Positions 42,102 to 49,782 of a DNA stretch of 64,000 bases are shown one piece after another. The stretch lies in the NCBI GenBank assembly GCA_900552455.1, contig URZX01000002.1, positions 128,648-192,647 on the forward strand, read 5' to 3'. Origin of the DNA: an uncultured Peptococcaceae bacterium (GTDB lineage Bacteria > Bacillota > Peptococcia > Peptococcales > Peptococcaceae). Positions within the stretch are counted from its first letter, which is position 1. Each line of letters opens with the position of its first letter. A model generated the notes under the pieces. The model did not search any database, was not told the DNA's origin, and saw only the letters and a list, made by a program, of their open reading frames with translations. Made by a program: the position numbers and the translations under genes.

Positions 42102-43505
42102 CTACCTCCTCTCTGTCCAGCCTCCTTCTATGCTCAATATCTTATCACAAGTCTGGCTCAAAAACTCAACATCATGCGAAGCAACGAGGATCACCTTATT
42201 TTTCTCATTCAGCGTCCGGATCATATTTCCAAGTGCCAGCATATGACGATGGTCCAGCCCACTTGTAGGCTCATCAAATACCAGCACGTCCTTGTCTGAA
42301 AGCAGGGCCGTCGCCACCGCAAGCCGCTGTTTTTGACCGCCAGAAAGCGCCATCGGGTGACGCTCTTTGAGATCCAGCAGATCAAAGGACTTGAGAATTT
42401 CTCGGGTCCGCGCCGGCGGACAATCTGGCTGTGCCAGTTCGCATTCATTCCAGACACTGTCAGAAAATAGCTGATGGTTCACATCCTGCATCACGCAGAA
42501 GCAGGCCTTATTCCGCTGTTTTGGCGAAAGAATCAGTCCATCCAGGCGAATGCTGCCCGTCGTCTCTTTCAACAGCCCGCAGAGACAGCGCACGAGCGTT
42601 GTTTTTCCTGCGCCGTTATGCCCGACAACGCCCAAAATTTCTCCCCGCCCTGCAGAAAAACTCAGATCGCTGAATACTGGCTGCTTCTCAAAGGCACAGG
42701 AAAGATTTTCTACAGACAGCCCTTCCTGCGCGCCTGGCGGACCAGCTTCTGGCAAGTGCAGAACAGGCGGCACCAGACTTCTAAGCCCCATCTCGATGCG
42801 CTGTTCTTCCGAAAGCTGGCGAAATTCTGCGCCAGAAAATATTTGCACGATCTTTCCATCTTGGATAAAAACAGCACGATCGATCAGATCCATCAGGAAA
42901 TACAGCCGATGCTCAGCGATCACCACCGTCCGCCCTTCTTTTTTAAGCTGAAAGATTTGCCCGCGCAACGTCTCTATCGCGTCAGCATCCAGGTTGGCCG
43001 TCGGCTCGTCCAGCACAAAAACAGACGGATTCATGGCATAAACGCTGGCAAAGGCAAGACTCTGTTTTTCGCCGCCAGACATGGAAAAAATGTTTCTTCC
43101 CAAAAGCGGCTGGATCTTCAAAGCAGAAACCGTGGCATCGTACCGTTCTTTGATCTTCTTGGGTTCGACCCCCGCATTTTCCAGACCAAAAGTGATCTCG
43201 CTGTCCGAGTCGATATTAAAAAACTGCGACTTCGAATTTTGAAATACAGAGCCAACCTCCTCCGCCAGGCGATACATCTCTGTTTTTGGTACCTCTAACC
43301 CACCCACAAATACCTGGCCAGATAAAACGCCGCCACAGACAAAATGTGGGATCAGGCCGTTGATCAGTTTTGTCACCGTCGTTTTCCCACAGCCCGATTC
43401 CCCCGTGAGGACAATACATTCTCCCTGCGCGATCTCCAGATCGATATTGGAAAGCGTTTCCTGTTCTTCCTCGTAGCCAAAAGATACATTTTGAATTTGA
43501 ATCAC
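42102..43505 (-). CDS. ECF transporter ATPase with two fused ATP-binding domains (module 3)
   Basis: A 467-residue double ATPase. Domain 1 has GESGCGKTT, SMSGGEKQSLAFASV and VFVLDEPTANLD. Domain 2 has GHNGAGKTT, ALSGGQKQRLAVATA and VLVFDEPTSGLD. It is homologous to the module 1 protein along its whole length. The start is a GTG with GAGGAGG eight bases upstream. It follows the T-subunit gene by 13 bp. Confidence 0.9.
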   Translation of the reverse strand: MIQIQNVSFGYEEEQETLSNIDLEIAQGECIVLTGESGCGKTTVTKLINGLIPHFVCGGVLSGQVFVGGLEVPKTEMYRLAEEVGSVFQNSKSQFFNIDSDSEITFGLENAGVEPKKIKERYDATVSALKIQPLLGRNIFSMSGGEKQSLAFASVYAMNPSVFVLDEPTANLDADAIETLRGQIFQLKKEGRTVVIAEHRLYFLMDLIDRAVFIQDGKIVQIFSGAEFRQLSEEQRIEMGLRSLVPPVLHLPEAGPPGAQEGLSVENLSCAFEKQPVFSDLSFSAGRGEILGVVGHNGAGKTTLVRCLCGLLKETTGSIRLDGLILSPKQRNKACFCVMQDVNHQLFSDSVWNECELAQPDCPPARTREILKSFDLLDLKERHPMALSGGQKQRLAVATALLSDKDVLVFDEPTSGLDHRHMLALGNMIRTLNEKNKVILVASHDVEFLSQTCDKILSIEGGWTERR

Positions 43506-43518
43506 ACAAACCGCCTCC

Positions 43519-44202
43519 TCATCCCACTAAGATCGAAATCCCACAAAAAGCGACGCCAGCCGTCAGACATAAAACATCCTGCACGCCAAACTTCATATCA
43601 ATCATGCTCGTCTTTGGCGCAGGATTTTCAATGCCCCGTGTCACAGCAGCTGCAGACAATTCTTCCGCTGTTTGCAGCGCAGAGATCATCGTCGGTACCA
43701 GCAGGCATTCTATTTTCTTGAAGCCACGAATATGACGCAGCTTCATCGCATCGCGAATGTAGCCGGTTTCTTCTTTCAAGGCAGGAAAATAACGCATCGT
43801 CACCGACAGCGGAATGATCAAACTCTGCGGAACATGCCATTTTCGCAAAGCGACCATCAATTCCCGGATCGACGTTTTCTGCACGATCATCGCGCCAACG
43901 ATCAAACACGGAAAGATCTTTCTAGCGTAGGAAACGATGATCGTAAAGCTGCTGGCTATAATTTTTGGCGCGTTTGGAAGCACATAGTATTGTAACGCCA
44001 GACAAATTCCGAAGGCCACCGCCAGCTTACACGCAGATCTTCCACATCCGCAGCCAACGATCAGGAGAAGCAGCAAAACAACCCACGTGATCTCAACCCA
44101 CAGCGCATGCTGTGTAAAAGCAACCACATTTGCCAACACCAAGAGCAGCAGCTTTGTCCGTGGATCGAATTTTAACAAATGGATTTTGTCAGCCGCATTC
44201 AT
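43519..44202 (-). CDS. ECF transporter transmembrane subunit EcfT (module 3)
   Basis: A 227-residue EcfT with KFDPRTKLLLLVLANVVAF at the start. The coupling motifs are DAMKLRHIRGFK, in which the usual Arg-Gly is displaced, and AVTRGIENPAP. The ATG overlaps the S-subunit stop (TGATG); a GTG one codon earlier is the alternative. It belongs with the S subunit before it and the double ATPase after it. Confidence 0.88.
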   Translation of the reverse strand: MNAADKIHLLKFDPRTKLLLLVLANVVAFTQHALWVEITWVVLLLLLIVGCGCGRSACKLAVAFGICLALQYYVLPNAPKIIASSFTIIVSYARKIFPCLIVGAMIVQKTSIRELMVALRKWHVPQSLIIPLSVTMRYFPALKEETGYIRDAMKLRHIRGFKKIECLLVPTMISALQTAEELSAAAVTRGIENPAPKTSMIDMKFGVQDVLCLTAGVAFCGISILVG

Positions 44203-44807
44203 CACACAATGCCCGCTTTCTCAAAATGCTTTTTGAACAAGCCTCTGGCGATGAATGCACCGATAACGCCGCCAATGATCGGCGCGACAAACAATACAAT
44301 CAGCATTGCATTCGAGGACAACGCTTCCAAAGCCGCTACATAATCAGCAGGCATCCCCTGCGCTGTGATCTGAGCCAGAAAATCCGCCTTGAACAGCCAG
44401 ATCGGAAGCGGTGAACCAACCATGCCCAGCGAAAAAAATACATAAGCCACCGCATTTCCGCTAAAGCTATTATACCCCGTAAGCACTCGAGCGACTTCTG
44501 CCAAAATGCAAGCAGACGCCATCGAGATCAATATCACAAGCGTAAACTGACCAGTAGCAAAGTAGATCAGCGCAGTGATAAGCCCCATCAAAAATACAGC
44601 GCCCAGCTTTTGCACCTTTGCCGTCATCAGCATAAACGGGATCCCCGCAAACACAGCAATAAATCCGGGCATCAGGATCCACAAGATCGGATGAAATCCA
44701 CCCATCAGCATAAACGCAAAATTGATCACAAAATATATCGCAGAAAAGATCCCAATCGTGATCAGATCCTTTCCTCGCATCTTTTTATTCGCACTCTGTT
44801 TTGTCAT
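44202..44807 (-). CDS. MptD-type (Trep_Strep) ECF substrate-binding subunit, module 3
   Basis: A 201-residue membrane protein of the same family as modules 1 and 2 (RGKDLITIGIFSAIYFVINF near the start, RGLFKKHFEKAGIV at the end), but more diverged. First gene of a six-gene unit S-T-A-AraC-ABC-ABC, the most complete of the three modules. GGAGG lies seven bases before the ATG. The leader has a GAAGCGCC/GGCGCTTT hairpin at about 44858-44877 and the motif TTAGCGGAAAC just before the ribosome binding site, similar to that of module 2. Confidence 0.87.
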   Translation of the reverse strand: MTKQSANKKMRGKDLITIGIFSAIYFVINFAFMLMGGFHPILWILMPGFIAVFAGIPFMLMTAKVQKLGAVFLMGLITALIYFATGQFTLVILISMASACILAEVARVLTGYNSFSGNAVAYVFFSLGMVGSPLPIWLFKADFLAQITAQGMPADYVAALEALSSNAMLIVLFVAPIIGGVIGAFIARGLFKKHFEKAGIV

Positions 44808-44825
44808 GAAAAGTCCTCCTTTTAA

Positions 44826-44892
44826 TTTGTTTCCGCTAACTCACAGTGTTTTTGAAAGCGCCTCTCGGCGCTTCCAGAGATCATCATAACAA
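44826..44892 (-). promoter_or_regulatory. Leader/promoter region of the ECF module 3 operon
   Basis: Minus strand: a TATGAT -10-like element near 44886-44891 without a good -35, a GAAGCGCC/GGCGCTTT hairpin, then GTTAGCGGAAACAAATT near 44827-44843. The poor -35 fits an activator-dependent promoter, in keeping with the AraC gene in the operon. Confidence 0.45.
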
Positions 44893-44978
44893 AGTGCACA
44901 GATTTTTTCCGCTCCAATCAGTCTTTTATATGCCAAACAGACTTTAGTTTGCCTCTCCTTACAGCACGCATCCCTTCC

Positions 44979-45033
44979 CGCCCACCGCTGAACGCACAAC
45001 GACCGCGACGGATTGTCGCGGTCGTTATTTTTA
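44979..45033 (+). repeat. Dispersed hairpin repeat copy 4
   Basis: CGCCCACCGCTGAACGCAC flank, arms AACGACCGCGAC and GTCGCGGTCGTT with a 5-base loop, then ATTTTTA. It lies at the 3' end of the minus-strand hydrolase gene, but its T-tract is on the plus strand, where no gene ends. Confidence 0.85.
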
Positions 45034-45843
45034 TGCGATTTCGATGGTCATGCCGACGCCGACTTCCTCCACTGGGAGTCCGGCGCTGAGCATTTTTGCT
45101 TTGGCTATGAGGGAGACGCAGTGGCAAGGATAGACGTGCGTCATATTCTGCGCGGCGAGGTGGTCGACGGTCTGCGTCAGGCGTTTGTCGTCGGCAAAGA
45201 GGTGAAAGCCGCCGATGACGCCGAGGATTCTCGACTCGCCACAGACGCGCTTGGCGTATTCGATGATGTTACAGATGCCACTGTGGGAGCAACCGGTGAT
45301 GATGAAGAGACCGTCTGTGCTTTCGTAGACGAGGGCGCTGTCTTCACTGATGAGATCTGGCTCCCAAATGCCATCCCGCAAACGCTCGCCCATGGCGTAG
45401 CTTGCTTCAAAGTCAAGCATACGTGGGATCTCGCCGAGGAAGATCAGGTGCTCGCTGATCCGCTGCGGCGTGCGCACGAGGCGCAGATCCACGCGCTCGG
45501 CGAGCGCTTCTGCGCTGTAGGGCATGCCGATGGCGAGGCCCTCGCTGCGCTTCGGCCAGAAGCAGTCAGGATGCGCTGTGAGCGGCACGCTGCGAAAATC
45601 GCCGAGGGCGAAAAGCGCTGGCAGCCCACGCGTGTGGTCGTCGTGCCCGTGGGAGAGCACAATCTGCGTGGTACGCGTAAGATCGACGCCGAGCTTTGCT
45701 GCATTCTGCACAAAGGCGTCTGAATAGCCTGCATCAAAAAGCACGCGCTCTTCGCCATCCTCGATGAGAAAGCTCAAAGCGGGCTCGCCGAGAAAGTAGC
45801 GATCGATGGTGGTATTGTTGTCAACCAGCACGGTGAGTTTCAT
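45031..45843 (-). CDS. Metallo-beta-lactamase-fold hydrolase
   Basis: A 270-residue MBL-fold protein with VDNNTTIDRY at the N-terminus, LSHGHDDHTRG (HxHxDH metal ligands at 65, 67, 69, 70), GCSHSGICN, GGFHLF and a C-terminal PCHC. This pattern is the DNNT group related to the dihydropterin-type phosphate synthase-like hydrolases, cytoplasmic enzymes of mostly unknown substrate. Transcribed alone from its own promoter, with a small inverted repeat next to the -10. Confidence 0.9.
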   Translation of the reverse strand: MKLTVLVDNNTTIDRYFLGEPALSFLIEDGEERVLFDAGYSDAFVQNAAKLGVDLTRTTQIVLSHGHDDHTRGLPALFALGDFRSVPLTAHPDCFWPKRSEGLAIGMPYSAEALAERVDLRLVRTPQRISEHLIFLGEIPRMLDFEASYAMGERLRDGIWEPDLISEDSALVYESTDGLFIITGCSHSGICNIIEYAKRVCGESRILGVIGGFHLFADDKRLTQTVDHLAAQNMTHVYPCHCVSLIAKAKMLSAGLPVEEVGVGMTIEIA

Positions 45844-45860
45844 GGTCTGATCTTCCCTTC

Positions 45861-45908
45861 TTAGTCATTCGTTGACTCTATTGTACTGGCATCGCGCCGA
45901 TATCTCAA
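45861..45908 (-). promoter_or_regulatory. Promoter and inverted repeat of the MBL-fold gene
   Basis: Minus-strand TTGAGA, 17-bp spacer, TACAAT (45880-45908), followed at once by arms AGTCA and TGACT 5 bp apart (within 45861-45880), a likely repressor site. Confidence 0.65.
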
Positions 45909-45914
45909 GCGCGA

Positions 45915-46625
45915 TTACGAGCGCCTGTTCTTGGGATGGAGGAACAGCAGCGCTGTGCCTGCAAAAAACAGCGCGCATTGACAAATGATCGTTTCCTGCG
46001 AAAGTGAAAACGCAGGATCCAATGTGTTCAGCGCGAGCGGCCGCTCGGCAAATGCGCTGCCGGTGACGAGGCCGAAACTATCCGGCAAGGGCAGCGCGAT
46101 CCACACCACTGGAAAGAGCATCCACAAATAAAGCAACCAGGAGCGAAAACGCCCCAATGCCCAGCCGCTGCCCAGCGCAAAAACCAACGGTGGCAGCAGC
46201 GTGATCACAGCGGGAAAGATCAGCGTGCGCCACTCTGCCCAATGAAACAGCCTGCTATAAAACACGAGCGCCAGCAGGATCACCACAAGGGCAACAAGCG
46301 CTGTTCCTACGAAGGCCGCGCTGCAGCGCACCATGCTGTAAACGGCTGGTTTCACAGGCGTGGCGGCTGTCAGCGCTTTTCGCCGCGCCTCGGCTTTACC
46401 GCTGAAAAAGCTCAGGAAAAACAGCGCGCCCATCCACAAAAGCGGCAGCATGCGGCAGAGATAGTCGCCAAAGCTCCAGGGAGAATACGGCGCTGTGTGC
46501 GCGATGCCAAAGATTGTCACACGATTCAGCACCTGCCAGCCGTAGAACAGGATCACCAGCAGCAGGCCCAGAAAGAATTTGTTGCAGAGCAGTCGCCTGC
46601 ACTCATAGAAAAATATTTTACGCAA
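45915..46625 (-). CDS. ABC-2 type permease, last gene of a peptidase-permease operon
   Basis: A 236-residue membrane protein starting RKIFFYECRRLLCNKFFLG, with six hydrophobic segments. The probable start is TTG, overlapping the previous gene by 8 bp, with GAGGAGG nine bases upstream inside that gene. With the ATPase and the large permease-peptidase it makes a three-gene ABC system. Confidence 0.8.
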   Translation of the reverse strand: MRKIFFYECRRLLCNKFFLGLLLVILFYGWQVLNRVTIFGIAHTAPYSPWSFGDYLCRMLPLLWMGALFFLSFFSGKAEARRKALTAATPVKPAVYSMVRCSAAFVGTALVALVVILLALVFYSRLFHWAEWRTLIFPAVITLLPPLVFALGSGWALGRFRSWLLYLWMLFPVVWIALPLPDSFGLVTGSAFAERPLALNTLDPAFSLSQETIICQCALFFAGTALLFLHPKNRRS

Positions 46626-48807
46626 GGTTCAACGCCTCCTCATCCAGCCCGCAGGCAGCCAGAAATTCCTCATAGGTCAGATACGGCGACAGGGGATCGA
46701 TCTCGCGCGTGAACAGTTTGTGCAAGATCTGGTCCATCTCCTCTTCCCCGCCTGCGAGCGCTTCGGCCTTCAGGATCTTCAGCGGCATTTCGCAATACTG
46801 CCGCACATAGGTGAGGTTGTTGGTGATCTCCAGCTGCTTTTCCTCTGGCAGCGCGGCCAGCGCATCGGGATTGCGCACGTAGAAATCCTGATAATAATCG
46901 TCCACGGCCTGCTGCCATCTGTCGATGTAGTGCGCCTGCGCATACGCCTCTCCGTAGAGCGCTTTGGCGATGCGATAGGTCGTATAGACTGTGAGTCCCT
47001 CTGCAGACCAGGGGCTGGTTGGATCGGACTGGTCAAACATATTCCCCAGCCCCCACCACTGATGGACCAACTCGTGGATCATCACTTCTCCAGCGCCAGC
47101 GCCTTTGTCGGCGTTGGCAAGATTTTCTGCGGTGAAATCTGCCTCATCCAGCAAGCTGGCGCCATCCGCTGCATAGCCGCCGCCGGACACGCGGCTCTGG
47201 ATGAGCTTGAGCGTTTCGCCAGCGCCAAAGGACAGCGGGCCGTAGTGTTCGCTGCAATAATCGACCACAGCTCTTACTGCATCCACCGCTTCAGCAGCTT
47301 CCATCACAGCCTGATGCTTGCGCCCGTAGTAGAACGCGATCGTCAGATCGCCGGCTGCGATGTCTTCGCGAATGTAGTCGCCTGCATAGAGAATGCCGCC
47401 GGTGCTGCCGGTTTCGTAGCGCCAGGTTGTGGTGCCATCCTCGTGATGCGCGACAGCATTTGCCTCGCTATCGCCAAAGGGGATCACCGTCATCTGCGCT
47501 GGGAGCGTGATCTCGATCGTCGTCGGATACAGCGCGCCAGCTGGCAGCACATTCATCAATCGTGGTGACAGGGCGGCATTTTCCAGACACAGATATTCCC
47601 CTGTGATCTCCATGCTGCCCTGCATGGTGGACATCATGCGATTTTCCTGAGGAAAGCCTGCGTAATCCAGCGTCACTTCCACGCTTTTCTCAGCAGGAAT
47701 GGTCACCTCCAGCTTGGCCTCATTGTATTCCTGATAATCGCTCAGCGTAAATGGCGCGTCCTCGCCATTTGCCTGCACGTGTGAGATCTCGTAGCCTGGC
47801 GTCACGCCAAAGGCGACCACCTGCTCTTTGCCAGAAGTGTTTGCAAACCAGTAGCTGGCCCGGCCAGACAGCGTTCCTGCCTGGACATCCGGAAAAACCT
47901 GCGCAGAACGCGCTGTGCAAACCACGCCCTCGGCATCGTCCAGCTCGGCAAAGGTCGTCGCTGTTTCGTCGAGATTGCTGTGATCGACGAAGGGCTGCGC
48001 GGCGTAAGCTGTGCCTGAGCAGGCCAGTAGGATCACCACGATGGCCGGACGATAGATGCGCCGGATATTCTGGCGCAGTGAGCCCAAAAGTCCCTTGCCA
48101 TATTGCCGCACACAGAGCCAGGAAAGCGTCCACACGCCGGAAAGCGCCAGCAGCCACGTCAGCCGCATATAGCCAACGGAGCGAAAAATGCGCACGTTTG
48201 AAAAATCGTCGGACAGCGCCCAGACGCAGGGATTGAGCCAGCAGAGCTGCCAGTTGTCCGCCCACAGAGTCAGGGAAAGCGCCGCAAAGGCCGCAAACAG
48301 CAGCAGTGCAAGATCGGCACGTCGGCAAAACTGGTAGGCTGCCGCTGCTGCCAAGATCCCCAGCGGCAGCGCCAGGCCCATAAATAGCAGATAGGCCAGC
48401 GCATAATCGCTGAGATCGAACACAGCGCCGATCAGCCCTTTGCTGATGGGCAGCCATGCCAGCAGCGTGAGCGCAAAAGCGCACAGCGCGCAGACCATCA
48501 GCGCTGACAGTCGCACAAGCGCCAGGCTGAGCGGAGAGACCACGGCATCCATCAGCACTTCGACGCGATGGCGAACTGCCCGATCCCATTCGCAGATGGT
48601 CAGCACGCCGAAGAGGATCCCTCCTGCTGCGCCGCCGGCGATGGCTGGATTCGCCAGATAGATCGACAGCATGGTCGTGGCGCTGGCTGGCTTGTAGAGA
48701 ATGAGTCCCAGCACAGGCGAAAATGCTGTCAGCGCGATGACCAGCCAGGTGAAACGGCTCTGCAGCAGTCTTTTCAATTCTAACGGCAGAAGCTTCAGCA
48801 TGTTCAT
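46618..48807 (-). CDS. ABC permease fused to an M1-type zinc metallopeptidase domain
   Basis: A 729-residue protein. The first 270 or so residues hold about six membrane segments of an ABC-2 permease and end with a segment near VVILLACSGTAYA. The rest is extracytoplasmic: a beta-rich region (about 280-470), then a gluzincin domain with HELVH (578-582) and a second zinc-ligand glutamate in SAEGLT (E603). The spacing HExxH-x20-E is two residues longer than the classic x18. A coupled transporter/peptidase suggests cleavage of peptides at the cell surface, perhaps antimicrobial ones. The start overlaps the ATPase stop (ATGA). Confidence 0.85.
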   Translation of the reverse strand: MNMLKLLPLELKRLLQSRFTWLVIALTAFSPVLGLILYKPASATTMLSIYLANPAIAGGAAGGILFGVLTICEWDRAVRHRVEVLMDAVVSPLSLALVRLSALMVCALCAFALTLLAWLPISKGLIGAVFDLSDYALAYLLFMGLALPLGILAAAAAYQFCRRADLALLLFAAFAALSLTLWADNWQLCWLNPCVWALSDDFSNVRIFRSVGYMRLTWLLALSGVWTLSWLCVRQYGKGLLGSLRQNIRRIYRPAIVVILLACSGTAYAAQPFVDHSNLDETATTFAELDDAEGVVCTARSAQVFPDVQAGTLSGRASYWFANTSGKEQVVAFGVTPGYEISHVQANGEDAPFTLSDYQEYNEAKLEVTIPAEKSVEVTLDYAGFPQENRMMSTMQGSMEITGEYLCLENAALSPRLMNVLPAGALYPTTIEITLPAQMTVIPFGDSEANAVAHHEDGTTTWRYETGSTGGILYAGDYIREDIAAGDLTIAFYYGRKHQAVMEAAEAVDAVRAVVDYCSEHYGPLSFGAGETLKLIQSRVSGGGYAADGASLLDEADFTAENLANADKGAGAGEVMIHELVHQWWGLGNMFDQSDPTSPWSAEGLTVYTTYRIAKALYGEAYAQAHYIDRWQQAVDDYYQDFYVRNPDALAALPEEKQLEITNNLTYVRQYCEMPLKILKAEALAGGEEEMDQILHKLFTREIDPLSPYLTYEEFLAACGLDEEALNLA

Positions 48808-49664
48808 TGCGCCTCCTCTCGCGAGATCAGATAGAGATACGCATCCTCCAGCGAAGGCTCTGCGATCCTGACATAATCCGGAAGCTTGTCTGCCACCACG
48901 CGACAGCGGATGCCCTGGCTGGTGTTCACCCGCGCTGTGATGTGCAGGCCCTCTTCCTGCGCCATATCCTGTTCGAGAAATTCACCAACGTGCCCTGCCG
49001 CCGTGCGGATCATGGCCGCTGGTGTTCCAGCGAAGAGGATCCGGCCGCCATCCATCACGACGATCTGATCGCACACCGATTGCACATCCTCGATAATATG
49101 GGTGGAAAGCAGCACCAAACGATCCTGCGCGCTGCGCGAAAAGAGATTGCGAAAATGAATGCGCTCCTCAGGATCCAGCCCCACTGTCGGCTCATCGAAA
49201 ATGAGCAGCGAGGGCTCGCCCAAAAGCGCCTGCGCGATGCCCACGCGCTGACGCTGCCCGCCAGACAAGGTGCGGATCTTCGCCCGGGATTTTTCCTGCA
49301 GATTGACCGCCTGGATCGCTGCGTTGATCGCCTGCTCTGGGCGGCGCACGCCTTTCAGCGCTGCCATGTAGCCTAAAAATTGCGCCACTGTCAGCTCGTC
49401 GAAGAGGCCAAAATCCTGCGGCAGATAGCCTAAGTGCGATTTCAAAAATCGCTCTCTTTTGGCAAGGGGCTGCCCATCGATCAGGATATCGCCGCCAGTC
49501 GGCACCAGCGCCGACACCAACAGCTTCATCAGCGTGGATTTGCCAGCGCCGTTGGGCCCCAAAAGCCCGATCAGGCTCGGCGCTTCCAGCGAGAGATCCA
49601 CATGCTGCAGCGCCTGTTTCCCATTCGCATAGGCCATGCTCAAATCTTGACATTCAATATTCAT
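48804..49664 (-). CDS. ABC transporter ATP-binding protein
   Basis: A 286-residue ATPase with Walker A LGPNGAGKST, Q-loop YLPQDFGLF, signature TLSGGQRQRVGIAQA, Walker B LLIFDEPTVGLDPEE and H-loop STHIIEDVQ. The C-terminal 70 residues form an added domain. I chose the ATG at MNIECQ, with AAAGG well placed; an ATG three codons earlier sits on that site. First gene of the operon with the permease-peptidase; the two-component system just upstream is its likely regulator. Confidence 0.92.
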   Translation of the reverse strand: MNIECQDLSMAYANGKQALQHVDLSLEAPSLIGLLGPNGAGKSTLMKLLVSALVPTGGDILIDGQPLAKRERFLKSHLGYLPQDFGLFDELTVAQFLGYMAALKGVRRPEQAINAAIQAVNLQEKSRAKIRTLSGGQRQRVGIAQALLGEPSLLIFDEPTVGLDPEERIHFRNLFSRSAQDRLVLLSTHIIEDVQSVCDQIVVMDGGRILFAGTPAAMIRTAAGHVGEFLEQDMAQEEGLHITARVNTSQGIRCRVVADKLPDYVRIAEPSLEDAYLYLISREEAQ

Positions 49665-49747
49665 CGTCTTCATCCTTTCTGTTCAGATTCATCCTCAGAA
49701 TATCCCAGCAAGATGAAGCACACTTGGCGCCAATATGTGTTTTATAT

Positions 49748-49782
49748 GAAGAAACGCACACCTGCATGCATCAGGTGTGCGT
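49748..49782 (-). terminator. Terminator after the sensor kinase gene
   Basis: Minus-strand arms ACGCACACCTG and CAGGTGTGCGT with a 7-base loop, then TTCTTC. The hairpin begins within the last kinase codons. Confidence 0.7.
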
